Part shown: positions 12,190 to 23,942 of the stretch, one piece after another
How positions within the stretch are numbered: the first letter of the stretch is position 1
Layout: every line of letters starts with the position of its first letter
DNA from: Talinum fruticosum
Taxonomy: Eukaryota > Streptophyta > Magnoliopsida > Caryophyllales > Talinaceae
Direction: 5' to 3'
DNA length: 64,000 bases
Assembly: GCA_021018815.1 (NCBI GenBank)
Contig: JAITYX010000052.1
Coordinates: forward strand, 3,586,501 to 3,650,500
The notes under the pieces: model-generated
Databases searched by the model: none
Seen by the model: the letters and a program-made list of their open reading frames with translations, nothing else
Told to the model about the DNA's origin: nothing
Translations under genes and position numbers: made by a program

Positions 12190-12490
12190 GAACGCTTCGC
12201 AGGAGCGCCAATTCCATCTATTTCAGCATACCACTACAAACCGATCACCATGATCTCCACCCAACAACTCAGATGAGGCCTTTAAATTTTTTCTGCAACC
12301 CAGAGGGCTAGTCCAAAAATCTCGAAGCCAAACAGCGTCTTGGCGCAGCAGTAACAAATGAACAAGAGTTCCTTCATCTCGCTCTACAAACCTGACATCT
12401 TAGATCATCCGTTACTAATCGTGCTACTCGGTTATAGTTTGTTAAAACCCTTCCATAGAGCATGAGGAGCCATACAAACCGAACAGTGTC
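12190..12490 (-). mobile_element. LINE remnant, zinc-finger RVT region
   Basis: Read on the minus strand, the translation includes RVLTNYNRVARLVTDDLRC with a nearby second cysteine. This resembles the zf-RVT segment found after reverse transcriptase in plant LINEs. It is followed by DEGTLVHLLLRQDAVWLRDF. Frames are broken and neither end is defined. It may account for the missing front of U4. Confidence 0.5.
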
Positions 12491-12761
12491 AGTTAATATA
12501 TTTGACAAACAACTAATATTGAGAAAATAAACAACTTAACTCTTTCTAAAGGGTGAGAAAATTTATGAAAAAAGATATACGAAAACTAAGCAATAACTTC
12601 AAATTAAACAAGCACGAGAATCGGAGCTTATCGCCAGCAATTATGGCTTATGACAGCCACTTATTAGAATAGATTGGGATGTGGTAAATTTCACAAGGGA
12701 AAATCAAACTTTTCAACGTTAGTATTAAATTGCAGTTATTTACATAAAATTCTTTTCTGAT

Positions 12762-13087
12762 AATGCTACTGACAAAGTGCTAGTAAATTTGCTTCACTCT
12801 TTTCTTACCAGTGTTTACTGACAATGTGCTATTATTTCATCTCTTTTATTGGGATCATGACAAGTTTGTTTCTGATATGTGTAAAGATGGTAAAAGATGA
12901 GCTAATGAAAATGCAAGCCATGGCGAGATTTGAGCTTTCCGCAAATGGGTACTTCTTCATTCACAAGCACCATGTGTTAAAAGAGGAAGGGTCTTTTGCA
13001 GGGAATACCGTACATGATGGTGATGAGATAGATATTTTCAATGGACTCTCAGTTTTCCAGACCACCTTAATATCAAGTACTGAATGA
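12762..13087 (+). pseudogene. U4: decapitated UBL gene (d3 only)
   Basis: Exon 2 survives only as its last codons (NATDKVL, 12762-12782). A 104-bp intron and exon 3 at 12887-13087 follow, reading MVKDELMKMQAMARFELS through DGDEIDIFNG and 14 further residues to a stop. Exon 1, intron 1 and nearly all of exon 2 are missing; upstream sequence is transposon-like. A degenerate second copy of the end sequence follows the stop, as in U2. An ATG now sits at the start of exon 3, so a short d3-only peptide is possible but unsupported. Confidence 0.75.
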
Positions 13088-14689
13088 GATAGACATTTCA
13101 ATGGGATTGTCACTTGTGGAAACAATTCCTACTGACCTCGGGCTATGTTAATTGTACTTCACTAGCAATCTGTATTCCACAGACAGGGCTTAGTTGTCAA
13201 AAGCACATCTCCGAGCATCTGAATGTAGCATCCTAGCTATTCTCAGGCTCCTTTGGAGTTTGGAGTATGGTGCTATTCAGTCATTTTTGAAGCATATGAA
13301 TGTCTTGATTCATCCTATCGGGTCAAATGTGTGTACGTTGATGGATGGAGTCTGAGTAGCATAAATTGTAAAAATGCACTGTAAATCTATAATGAACGTG
13401 CTTCCCGTGCCCCAAGTGAGAGACGCGTGTTGGTTTACAACTTTACATGTTTGCATATTGTTTTGATTAAGGCTGAACTTTTAACTTTCATACAATCGTA
13501 CACATCGAGCTAAGGGATAATCTCCTCTAGAGGCACAAATAAAGGAATCAAGCATTTTTAGAAAAAACATGTTATAAGTTGAAATCTGCACATTCAACAG
13601 ATTCAAGCCTTCATCCTTGTGGGATAAACATGCATATCAGAGCTGACATTTCCTCTGGATCCACTAAAATTTACTCAAAGTCTCTTCCCTACAACTCAAA
13701 TATCCAAGCCAAGAAAAAGATTCACCATTGGAAGGATTCTCAGAGCTCAAAGATCATCTAACAACCTCTTCAAAGTTTAAACTACAACCTCCAATCTTCT
13801 CTCGAGCTTCCTGCAACGGATCATCTAATAGCCTGCTGTCTGTTAAGCCACATTTTTTTGCATCAATATTCACTTTGGATGAACTAATTAGAGTGGGACT
13901 TTAATTAACTTTAAAATATGATTAAAGCTTATTATTTTTTCCTTTTGCTAGCTCCTTGAGTCACCCGCATTTATCCACACTAATACAAGCTACTCTTATT
14001 ACGGTGTCAATAAGGGGAGCAATTATGATGGATGGCTGTAATGGTGATGGGAGGTGGAATTATTTCCATGCTTTTAAGTTTTGGTTTTTATGTGGAGTAG
14101 GGATAAATTTATTTTTAATAGAAATTATTTTTTTTCTTTTTTGACTTAAATCAACATATAAGATGCTTACAAACAACTATCAAATATCAAAATAGAAATT
14201 CTATGAAGTGCATGGACTGACAGAATATGGTAGAGATAAATCTATCTTCTCCCTCATATTCTACAACTTCTCCATAGGTACTTTTCATGGCTTGGCTCCA
14301 TGGGTGTAAAATGGTATCAACTAACTCGATTTCATTGTATCTCAAAGACTACTTTGCGGATACCTTGGTTGCATAATGTAGGGGCAAATTATGCCTATAG
14401 AAAAGTAATATGTGCACGCTTTGAAAAAAAATCTCAAATGACAAAGTTATAACGAATTTTACACATTGTAACAATATTTTCACTTTTATTCTATTTTATT
14501 CTACTACTTGAGATTCACTTGGTGCATGTTTTTTATTAATTGGTTAGCTTTATATCTTACTAGAACAAATTTCTGTCTTGGTGAAGGCCAACAAAACTTA
14601 CTTTTTATTCAATTTTAATTGTGAAATAGATCTAGTTATCGGTTTTACCTCCAAATAAATTCTTACTTTGGATTGTTATGCGTTTTTCT
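13088..14689. other. U4 3' flank and spacer
   Basis: 13200-13310 matches other UBL 3' flanks (TCTCCGAGCATCTG, then TAGCATCCTAGCTATT). 13770-13810 repeats sequence near 8540-8590 (CAACCTCCAATCTTCTCTCG). The rest is AT-rich with no supported gene. Confidence 0.45.
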
Positions 14690-15820
14690 CACTTTATTAG
14701 GTAATCAATCAAAGAAGCAAAAACTCGGATGCTATTAAAGATCTAAGGAGTCAAAAGAAGACGTGGTTCAGGCCTCGAGGAAGCAAAGAACAAAGATGAA
14801 GAAAGAAGCTCAGCGAACATGGCATGATCGTGCCACTTTAAATCCTGGGATGTATAAATACACTCGTTCGATCCCTGAAAAGGGAGTTTGTCAAATTTAG
14901 GTTTTTTAGGGGTTTCTTAATTGGCAATTTTTCTCTCTAAACTCTTGTTATTTTGAGCTTGAACTAATGCAAGTTTAAGTTTTTTTATTTTCCTTTAATT
15001 CATTTGCTAATTTTATTTAGTTTGATGTTATTTTCATGTATTTTGATTGATTATTTGTTTTAATTCCTTCAAAAATCCAATACGAAACCCCTTCCTTAAG
15101 TGAGAGAGAGGGTAAAAGTAAGTAAAGACTCACCTTTGATAAGGTTGAAATCTTTTTCTCACTTTTACAATCTCAATCACCACTTTGGTTGCAATATTGT
15201 CATTAATTTCTTTCTCTTTTCCTTGTTCTTTGGTTTCTTAATGTTTAGACCCATAAAATTAGTGCCATTGGATGTAGAAATCTGCTTGAAATTGAAAATT
15301 GCACTAGTTTCTTAATTTTTCCCTAATCTATTCCTTTTTATATTTTTCTTAGTTGTGACTATTTAGGATTGTTATTATTTGCTTTCTTAGTTGTCGATAT
15401 TTGGGATTGTTATTAGTTTCTAAATAGTTGTGGATTGGGATATACTTTGAGGATGAAGTTTGGTTGTTATGAGTCATGTGAGCTTTAATCACCTTAAATA
15501 GCTTAGTTGTAGTCTAATTGTTAGTTCTCGTATTATTTGTTTGCTATTTTGGTAATTTGTTTGTAAACCTCATTCAATCAAAACATCGGTGTTGATTACA
15601 TTTCATCCCTAAGGATTGACATTTCCTAAAGCCTTGGATTATAGCAAACATACAGAAACAGATTTTTCCTATTCTTAATATTCATATCTTATTTTATCTT
15701 AATTTAATCAATAATAAATGCATTTGAACAAAATATTTAGTGTGAATTTCATTTATTGTTTGCTTGTCCATTTGAAATTTGGCCGGGGCTACGTGCGAGT
15801 ATGCACTAATTTTCATTTTC
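14690..15820 (+). mobile_element. Possible degraded LTR retrotransposon end
   Basis: A TATAAATACACTCG promoter-like word near 14860 and long T-rich sequence lead to AAATTTGGCCGGGGCTACGTG near 15775. That word resembles a damaged TTGGCGCCGTTGCCGGGGA, the LTR/primer-site boundary of Athila-type gypsy elements. No second LTR or coding region is visible. Confidence 0.3.
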
Positions 15821-15985
15821 ATATAATTTATTATTTTGGTGACATTTTTGTGTAATTTGTTATCGCTAATCACATTGGATGGACTTGACTATCCTCATAA
15901 TAACAGGGAAAAAGAAAAAGAAAAAGAAAAGCAGGAAAGACAGACTTCTTTCCGTTGGAAGTTGAGCTGCGGTAGCCGTTTAAAA

Positions 15986-16175
15986 GCGCGCGCAAATAAT
16001 CAACGGCTCACTAAAACTAACCCCATCCTTTGATTTCAACAATAGTCCTCTGAAATCTAACCAGCAAGAGAGAGAGAGAGAGAGAGAGAACCAGAAGAAA
16101 CAAGAAGAGAGGGAATCTTCGTTATATTAATTCCTTATTTAATTTCTGCAAGTCATTTCTTCAACCTAATGAGAC
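15986..16175 (+). promoter_or_regulatory. U5 promoter/leader with GCGCGC box
   Basis: GCGCGCGCAAATAATCAACGG starts at 15986. CCTCTGAAATC follows at 16048, then an (AG)n tract at 16067-16089. Upstream sequence from about 15880 is colinear with that of U7. Confidence 0.55.
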
Positions 16176-17210
16176 ATGGCGGCCTCGGGTTCCTCCTCCT
16201 CCTCCCCCTCCTCCTCGATCATGAACGTGGTATTTGAGACAGAAGACAAGAATTCATTCAGAATGAAAATAGCCCCCTCAGACACAATTTTCGAGGTAAA
16301 GGCCAAGATTTTGAGGACCACAGGCACACGCATGTTTCACCAGGTTCTTATATTCCAAGACAGAGTCCTTGACAAAAGTAGCACTGTGGAGTCCTGTTCC
16401 ATCACCCCCAATTCCCGCATTCAACTCCGTATTGAAGATCCCTTTCCAGGCCTGCCTGTGCCATCTACCATCGTCGAGCTTGTTCTCTGCGTCCCCAAAT
16501 ACCCTGGGCCATATCTCTGCCTATCCATGCGCCCCAGTAACACTATTCTGCAACTCAAGCAAACACTGCGGCAACAAGTTTCTGGTCAATTTCTTTTCTT
16601 TGCTTTTCTCTTTTCTGTATTTGTCACTTATATTATGTTCAAGCAATTCTTGGTTATCTGCCAACTAATAAATCTACCAGGTAATTGATAACTTAGGAAT
16701 TAATCTACTATACTAAACAGTTCTTGAGAATCACAGAGCTAATGTAATACTAAACAGTTCTTGATCTGAGAAATAACATGGTGTTAATTTAATACAAAGC
16801 TATTTTGAGAATAGGGTGTTAATGTAATAGTAATGGTTTCTGACAACTTTCTTGGAAAAATGTTTTCAATTTTTCGTTTTTTAATAGTTCTTGGTAAAGT
16901 GGGTGTATTAGCCTGATGCTAAGAAGCAGTTACTGATAATGTGGGTTAATACATCACTAAGCAATTCCTGATAATCCCGGGTAAAAATCTAATCACTTTC
17001 TTTCATGTGGAAATGTTTCTTGCAGATCTTCCTCCTCTAGATAGGTTGGGAGTGTACATGTACCGGAAAAGACATGAGCTGCAGGATGCCAAGACCTTAA
17101 ATGACTATGGGCTCATAGGAGTGTCAGTGCTTGATGTCTTTATTAAGCCGGTCCTGACCCCATTTCCCGGTCAGAGCCCAAGCCCAAGAAAGGAAACATT
17201 CAGGTTCTGA
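16176..17210 (+). CDS. U5: two-domain UBL protein, truncated form
   Basis: Exons 16176-16584 and 17026-17210 give 197 codons plus stop (phase 1 junction at TCTG|GTCA). The ATG at 16176 adds a Ser-rich leader (MAASGSSSSSPSSS) encoded by a TCC repeat; the family-equivalent Met is at 16221 (MNVVFETEDKNSF). d1 has DTIFEVKAKILRTTG and HQVLIFQDRVLD. d2 runs from TIVELVLCVP to VLDVFIKP. The frame then stops at ETFRF, because the sequence that encoded d3 is shifted by one base relative to d2. Either the protein now ends after d2, or an unrecognised small splice bypasses the shift. U7 ends at the same point. Confidence 0.75.
16585..17025 (+). repeat. U5 intron 1 tandem repeats
   Basis: About eight diverged ~37-44-bp units, such as AAACAGTTCTTGAGAATCAC and AAGCAATTCCTGATAATCCC, each ending in TAATRTAATACT-like words. 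Unit phase and sequence match those in the other introns 1. Confidence 0.75.
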
Positions 17211-17549
17211 CTTCGTGCGGAAAGAGGTTGCATTTGCAAGTTGATCCTGATGACAAAGTGCTGGTAAGACTTTGAACCTACTCTTTTCACTGGACTTTAT
17301 TGTCAATCTGACATGATTCCATTTCATCCTCTAATGTGGATTATGACAAGCCGTGTTTCTGAAACATGTAAAGGTGCTAAGAGATGTGCTAAAGAAGCTG
17401 CAACAGATTGAGAAATTCGAGCTTTCATCAAATTATTTCTTCATCCATAATTCCAATGTGTTGGATGACAATGCGAGTTTTGGGGGAATTACATTGGGAA
17501 AGATGATGAGATAGAGATTGTCCATGGGAGTATTCACGTACTGCTAAAT
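17198..17549 (+). pseudogene. Relic third UBL domain of U5
   Basis: In a frame shifted from d2, 17198-17263 reads NIQVLTSCGKRLHLQVDPDD and ends KVL before GTAAGA. After an intron, 17374 onward reads VLRDVLKKLQQIEKFELSS. A second frameshift near 17500 separates this from DDEIEIVHGSI. This is d3, still recognisable but unreachable without two frame changes. Confidence 0.75.
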
Positions 17550-19277
17550 CTACTAATGGAATCAAGCGAACCACATATACCTACTTGCAGATTTTTCCCT
17601 TATTGAAAAAATAAGGCTTTTGGAAGGATAAAAAGGCAGTATAGTAGTATCATAGTGACATGAAACGATATAGCTTAACATGCAGATCAAATGTTCCAAA
17701 ATAATGGTTTTTGATCAGTTCTGTCCCAGCTATCCAATTTTTCCTTTTTTTTGCAATTAGGCAGTTATTAAAATAGTAGAAATCTATCAACCTGCAAATG
17801 TTCAAACTACGGCAAAACATTCTACCTTCTCTCTGTACCTTTTTTTTTTTTTTTGAGTGAAACTCTTGATTTTCCTATTAAAAGAATTTTTCTACGTATA
17901 GTCTTCTCTTATTATTTTTTTGCCAATAGTTTTCAAGGCCAGTGGGCTGACTGGCAACAAAAGAAGATCGAAACAATGGATCAAATCTATAATAGACAAA
18001 GAAGCTACATTAAATCACGCTTGACTGCAGCCTCACCTGAAACAATCAAAGAATCTACATCAAGTAGGGAATTCTTTTATCCCAGGGTTTGAGCCAAAAT
18101 CCAATCCTCAGCTTGACAATGTGAAACATGTTCTCAGCACAATGAACTCATTCTCAAATATTGTGCCATCCCCAATCTTCTCAAAATTCTTCCCCTGTCA
18201 GCCATTGGTCGAAAGGCTCTTCATTGCTTTGAGGTAAGGGGAGAAAGATTCAATCATGCAGCCATCTATGCCATAAAACAAATTCCACGATACCTTACAC
18301 TACTGCCAGTAATGGTTTCAAATTTTCAGTAGGTGTTTTGTCAAGCCTGAACAAATTCTCCTGGTTTTCTGTAAGGGTTTTTGTGTCAAAGTCAGAAAGT
18401 CTCTTATTTCTATCCATAAGAGCAAACCAAACACTCATTCCTAGGAGAAAGCATCCTTTCCTATGCTTGCTTCATTAAGTTATCAGTTGTAGATAAATTT
18501 ATTGCATCGGAACAGCAACTGACATGATTTTTGACCATAATTGTTTCTTTTTTAGATCTAGGTTCCATGGCAAGATACTAAGTCTGTTTGTTGCTGGGTT
18601 CAAAATCATTTGCTCCTCAGCATGTTCAGAACGACTTTTTCTTTTTCTTGGATGTTCAATGGCCACACCAGAATCGTCCAAATCTTGCAGTAAATCCCCT
18701 TAAGTTGCTAAAATGTCTACATTGTCTGCCTACAGGACATTTTTTCTCCCTAGCAGTAAATATGTCCTGCTCATCAATTGTGTTATTTCCATTTCCACTT
18801 GGTCTCTTATTACTTTCACATATATCCTTTTAGTTATAGATGGTTGCAGTGGCTATAGGTAGAGGGTAATGCTAACTGCTAATCTTTTTCCATGCAAACC
18901 TATAAATGTCAAATCATTTATGAATCTTTTCAGATTTTATGTTTTTTGAAATTGAATCTTTTCTGATTATAAAATGTAACCTTATAAATACTGAATCTTT
19001 TCTGATTATAACAGAGAAAAAACCATGGTATTTCTTACTGCTCATTCATGGCAATAGCTTTAATTCAGATTTTGTCCAAATCCTTAATATCTAACCATAG
19101 AAAACAGCTCATTTTCATACATACTAATGGTTTTCTTGACCAAAAAAAACACATACTAGTGGTTCAGATTATATACCCATCCTTTTAAGAGCCAGGATAG
19201 TTACTCTAATAAAATACTCTGCAATCTCCACCTCTTCTGTCTTGAATCGAGGAGATAAAAAGGAAGCAATACTCACC
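17550..19277. other. U5 3' flank and start of duplicated block A
   Basis: 17550-17830 is colinear with the U7 3' flank (AAAATAAGGCTTTTGGAAG). From about 18540 the sequence is colinear with 37340 onward (AGGTTCCATG then AAGTCTGT; CTGCCTACAGGACATTTT). The open frame at 17853-18092 shows no recognisable domain. Confidence 0.5.
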
Positions 19278-19526
19278 ATGGATGTGAAATTTGTGACCAA
19301 GCAGGGGAGTTTATTCACCATAGAAATAGGCTACTTTGACACAGTTAAGGAGATCAAGGAAAAGATTGAAAAGCACCAAAACATACCTATTTCCCACCAG
19401 ACATTGGTCTTCAATGCAGAATTTCTTGAAGATGATAAAGGCGTTGAATATTTTGGCATCTGCAATAACTCCTGCATTCAACTGTTTGTTGCTGATAAGA
19501 AGGATCGCTCATCTGAGAAACCCTGA
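19278..19526 (+). CDS. U6: single ubiquitin-like domain protein
   Basis: An uninterrupted 82-codon frame starting at CACCATGG, a favourable initiation context. It reads MDVKFVTKQGSLFTIEIGYF, then DTVKEIKEKIEKHQNIPISH and QTLVFNAEFLEDDKG, spanning a complete ubiquitin fold through IQLFVADKK. It ends EKP, not Gly-Gly, so it should not be conjugated. It resembles d1 of the multi-domain genes but lacks their GCGCGC box, so it is probably regulated differently. It could be a free-standing gene or a d1 exon that lost its partners; no downstream exon was found. Confidence 0.7.
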   Translation: MDVKFVTKQGSLFTIEIGYFDTVKEIKEKIEKHQNIPISHQTLVFNAEFLEDDKGVEYFGICNNSCIQLFVADKKDRSSEKP

Positions 19527-20399
19527 AGCAGCAAGGTTAAAGATGAATAACAATGTTAATGAAAAGCAGTTCAGGGTTTGAACTATGTTAGCCTGATGTG
19601 GAATAACAAGTATATGTACATTGAATAATATGAAAGCACAATAAGTTTACATTCAAATATGTGGTTTTAAATGTTATCCAGATATATAGATCACTTATGA
19701 TGTTTCTCTGTTCGACACCATTCTTTTGAGGGGTGCCGTATGGCCCGGATTTGATTCATGATTAAACCTACGTCAGCGACATTTTGGTCCTTTTATAATT
19801 TCTGTGTATAAACGACACAAACATTATTACACAAAAATACATAAAATGACCAATCTGACAGTGGTAATAAATTCAAGAACAACAGTAGCACCTTCATGGC
19901 TGGCTAGGGCCTCATTCAAGGGCGCTAGATGACCTAATAGCATAGAAAGCTTTAATCAAAGAGAGTCCATTGCATTTAGGCATTAAAAGATGACAGCAAG
20001 AAAGTATTTACCTCTTGCCTAAGTGGGTAAGTGGAAATGTGATAGGCGTCCCACATTATGGACCCAGAGAGGTGTAATGTGTATAAACTTATGACGCAGC
20101 AACTAGGAAGAGACTTAGATAAGAAGGAGCTCTTCAAGGGTTCTACATAGAATGCGTGAATAGAGAGATTTCGACAAAGGGAGTTGTCGACATAGAAGGA
20201 TCAGAATAGCTATATACTGTTTTGCCCATTCTTTGTAACTGATACTGATTCACAGATGCCATTAATCATGATAAGTAGACAATGATAAAAAGAATGGTCT
20301 TGCCCCACCAGGATCAAATGCAACATAGGCTACGAAAGATATCAAATCTTTACAAAAATGAAATCCAAACAATTTCCCTACTTGGTTAAGTAAAGTCAT

Positions 20400-21060
20400 C
20401 GAACAAGTATCGTAGAAGCTCCTAACCAGATTTCCTCATGCCATTCGTTAGTCAAATCAGACTTGTCTAATTGTCTAGAATCCACGATTTGATTGAGGTT
20501 CAGAGTTGTCTCCATAACCTCCATGCTTCTAATCCGACTTCAAGTAGCTGTCTTGGGCATTTCATCAAACAATTGTTGGGCATTTGCATGTTTTCCGTTT
20601 TCCATTAATTACCATGGATTTCCCCATTATCCCAATCCTGTCTTTGTTCAAAGAACACGACTGTTTTTCTTTGCTATCAAATACTATCAAACAAGTCCTC
20701 TTGCTCATTAAACTTTTTCATCGCAAAAGCCCCTCAAATCTTCAATTTGGGTCCTCGATCTTTTGATTCTGGACTTAAAACAGTTAATCCATGCCTCCAT
20801 CCACGTCTTTTGCTGCTCCCAAACAGATTTTTTGACGTTTTCCCATGGCTTCCTCGTGTGTTGGTTGCTTTGTTTTTGCCAATTTACCTAAAGTTTCTAG
20901 GTTTTCTCCCAGAAATCATGAACTGTGATACCATTGACTGAGATATGAAGAAATGAATTTGGAGAGAGAGATGATGGACATAGATTGATGTACGATTCAT
21001 GAAGAGCGGCTACACTGTTTTCCCGCTCTTTCTAACTTATTATAGAGGCGAAAATTCTTC
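20400..21060 (-). mobile_element. Short retroelement remnant (TRIM-like), block A
   Basis: Counterpart of the minus-strand element at 39200-39785. On the minus strand an LTR-like segment rich in CTCTCTCTCC precedes ATGGTATCACAGTTCATG, a decayed tRNA-Met primer site. A decayed body follows. Shared by both blocks, so it predates the duplication. Confidence 0.45.
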
Positions 21061-21129
21061 TGTACACTCAGGATCTATGAATCTGAGTATCATATATATC
21101 CCTAGCAAAATTTCGTTCAATCCGATTAA

Positions 21130-21310
21130 GTGAATTTGTCCAACTTAAAAGATCGGTTCCGGTGTAATTTCTTTTTCCGAATTTTAAATTCGGACATAAA
21201 ATTTTCCTATTTTGTTATTTAAACCCGATTTCAATCTGAATTTACGTTGATCCGAATCGTCCGACTTGAATTTTTTCAACCTGATTTTGACCCGAACCCG
21301 AGTTTTTGTG
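21130..21310 (-). repeat. Dispersed repeat, inverted copy of 60520-60690
   Basis: Read on the minus strand it contains TGTCCGAATTTAAAATTCGG, GGACAAATTC and AATCGGATTGAACGAA. The same order appears on + at 60570-60665. Not seen in block B, so it was probably inserted after duplication. Confidence 0.55.
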
Positions 21311-22250
21311 AGTGTTAATATTATAATTTGTAAATTTTTTAATGGAACTATAATTTATTTTTTTAATGGAACTATAATTTATAGTTAAACACGTGTTATT
21401 TTGCCCCCTTTTTCCCATTTTTTATCATTTGCTAGCTCATTCCCAACTTCAATACAAATCCAAGAATGTGGTGTGCCTCCCCTTCTTTTGCTTCTTAAAT
21501 TGAACACGTCCCCTGCCTCTATCGAATTTAGTTGCATATATAATGGTACAATAAATATCACATGATATCGACAGTATCATAGTAACTTAGTACATAGAGA
21601 GCATATTTTTTACTTTGTATCAGCCAAGGATGATCAATTATCAAATGTGAGTTAAAGATTTCATCTAATATGCTTTAATAAGTCAACAGTGTCGTAATAA
21701 GATGATTATAAGAGTTATATTGTAATTTTAAAATGTTTTTTCAATCTTATACATTTCTATCCACATCTCCTTCATTCTAAATTCACAGGAGTAACTTTTT
21801 GCATCAAATAAGGATTGATTTTTGCATTCAAAGACATGTATAATTATAGTTCAGTTGTATGAAAAATTGGTTGTTTCTTCAAGAATAGATTATATACTCA
21901 AATATAACATTTGAGATCCCTTCAAGAGAGAGGGGAAAAAAAAAGAAATAAGAAGATATGGAACATAATTTTGTCTTTTTCAAAGTTTTGTATGTTAACA
22001 AAATTTATTTGAACTCAATTATGCATAAAAAGGACTGCACATTTATGAAATTCTTTTTATTTTTTGGTGCTATGTATGCCCAATTAATCCTTTTCATTGT
22101 AGCCGCAGAATCACAATATTATTATTTAATCATTGATATTCTCATTGGATGGCGCCGACTTCACTGATAAATCCTTATATAACGGGGAAAAAGAGAAGGG
22201 ACCAAAAGGAAGGAGGAGCCAAAAGAATTCGTTCTGTTGGCCGTTTCAGA

Positions 22251-22490
22251 GCGCGCGCAAATAATTAACGGTCACTAGAACTAACCCTATCCTTTGATTT
22301 CAACAAACTGATCCTCTGAAATCTAGCCAGGGAGAGAAAGAGACAGAGAGCACCAAAAGAAACAAGAAGAGTGAGAATATTCGTTCATTCATTCCTTCAC
22401 TCCTTGCTTCTGCAGCTCATTAATTTCATCAAACTTCTTCAGACATAGAGGCCTCTGAGCTCCTCCTCCTCCTCCTCCTCCTCCTCGACC
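22251..22490 (+). promoter_or_regulatory. U7 promoter/leader with GCGCGC box
   Basis: GCGCGCGCAAATAATTAACGG starts at 22251, nearly identical to U5. TTATATAA lies at about 22175, CCTCTGAAATC at 22314 and a (TCC)n tract at 22461-22486. The ATG used by U5 is ATA here (ACATAGAGG instead of ACATGGCGG). Confidence 0.55.
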
Positions 22491-23636
22491 ATGAATGTGA
22501 TATTCGAGACAGAAGATGAGAACTCATTCAGCATGAAACTAGACCCCAATTACACAATTTACGTGATAAGGGCCAAGATTTTCAGGACCACAGGAACACC
22601 CATGTTTCACCAGACCCTTCTCTTCCAAAATAGAGTCCTTGACAACACTAGCAATGTCCAGTTCTCTTCAATCACTCCCACTTATTACCGCATTCAACTC
22701 CGTACTAAAGACCCCTTTAGAGGTTTGCTTAAGCCACCCACAGTTATGGAGCTTGACCTCAGCATCTCCAAACACCCTGAACGATTTCTCTGTCTTCCCA
22801 TCAACCTCTCTGACACTGTTCTGCAACTCAAACAAAAACTCCGTCAAACAAGTCCCAGGTCAATTTCTTTTCTTTTCTTCCTTTTGTGTGTGTTATCACC
22901 AATTTTATGTTAAGAGGTTCTTGATAATTGGGCGACTAATTAATCCACTGTAAGTGGTTGAGAATCATGGTGTCAATGAAATCTTAAACAGTTCTTGATC
23001 CGGGAATCTTGGTGTTAATGTAACATTATGTAGTTTTTGGGAACTAGGATGTTAGTGTAAGTGATTCCAGATAACTTTCTTGTCAAAATGTTTTCAATTT
23101 TAGGTTTTGAGTAATTCTTGGTAACCTGGGAATTAACCCAATACTAAACAGGGATTGTTAATCTTGGTATTAATCTAATGCTAAACATTTTCAGATAAAA
23201 ATAGTCGTTGATAGTATGGGAGTTAATCAATCTATCACTAAGCAGTTTTGATAATCTGGGTCTAATTACTCCTTGTGAATAAATCTGGAGATCAACCATT
23301 TAATCTAATACTAGGGAATTATAGTTAATCAGGGTGCTAATTTAATACTAAGCAGTTTTTGATAAACTGGGTATTAACATGATCCTGAGAAGCAGTTGTT
23401 GATTATGTGGGAGTTAATCTAATCACTTTCTTTTGGAAATGTTTCTTGCTGAGCTTCCTCCTCTAGATAGGCTGGGAGTGCACATGTACCAGAAAAGACA
23501 TGAGCTGCAGGATGCCAAGTGCTTAAGCGACTATGGGTTCAAAGGAGCTTTGATGCTCAACGTCTTCATTAAGCCACCCCTGGCCCCATTTCCTCCGCCA
23601 AAGCCCAGGAAAAGAAAGGGGACATTCAGGTTCTAA
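22491..23636 (+). pseudogene. U7: UBL gene with start, splice and frame damage
   Basis: Exon 1 (22491-22858) reads MNVIFETEDENSFSMKLDPN, then MFHQTLLFQNRVLDN and d2 up to LQLKQKLRQTSP. The upstream start seen in U5 is lost, leaving the internal Met. A 1-base insertion near 22845 (CAAACAAG against CAACAAG) makes the donor phase 2. The acceptor CAG|AT of paralogs has become CTGAG, moving the AG two bases downstream. Normal splicing would then hit a stop a few codons into exon 2. An AG at 23469-23470 would restore the frame with a short deletion. Exon 2 (about 23454-23636) still reads DRLGVHMYQKRHELQDAK and ends at TFRF like U5. Called a probable pseudogene. Confidence 0.7.
22859..23453 (+). repeat. 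U7 intron 1 tandem repeats
   Basis: The longest intron 1 of the array (about 595 bp), with roughly ten diverged units such as AAGCAGTTTTTGATAAACTG and TTGATAATCTGGGTCTAATT, most carrying TTAATCTAAT-like words. Confidence 0.75.
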
Positions 23637-23942
23637 CCTAAGCGGTTCTATTCGACAAAGTGGGGGTGAGTCTCTTTTTCACTACACCTCAATCTGAATG
23701 ATTTCATTTCATCCTCTACTATGGACTATGACAAGTTGTGTTTCTGAAACATGTAAAGGTGCTAAGAGCTGTGCTGAAGAAGCTGCAGGCAATCGATAAA
23801 TTTGAGCTTTTATCAGATTGTTTCTTTGTCGATATTCGAATGTGTTGGATAACAATGTGCATTTCTTGGCGAATTAGGTTGAGAAGGATGATGAGATAGA
23901 GATTGTCCATGGAAGTATTCACTTACTTCCACATCAACTGAT
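23637..23942 (+). pseudogene. Relic third UBL domain of U7
   Basis: After the stop only CGACAAAGTG remains of the d3 strand region before GTGAGT. 23759 onward reads VLRAVLKKLQAIDKFELLSD, then breaks by frameshift before GATGAGATAGAGATTGTCCA. More decayed than the U5 relic. Confidence 0.7.

Noticed and set aside
16585..17025. Regular repeats in intron 1 as a CRISPR-like array
   Set aside because: Units are degenerate, directly adjacent without unique spacers, and lie in a eukaryotic intron.
17853..18092. 79-codon frame downstream of U5
   Set aside because: No recognisable motif, and no equivalent frame noticed in the paralogous flanks.
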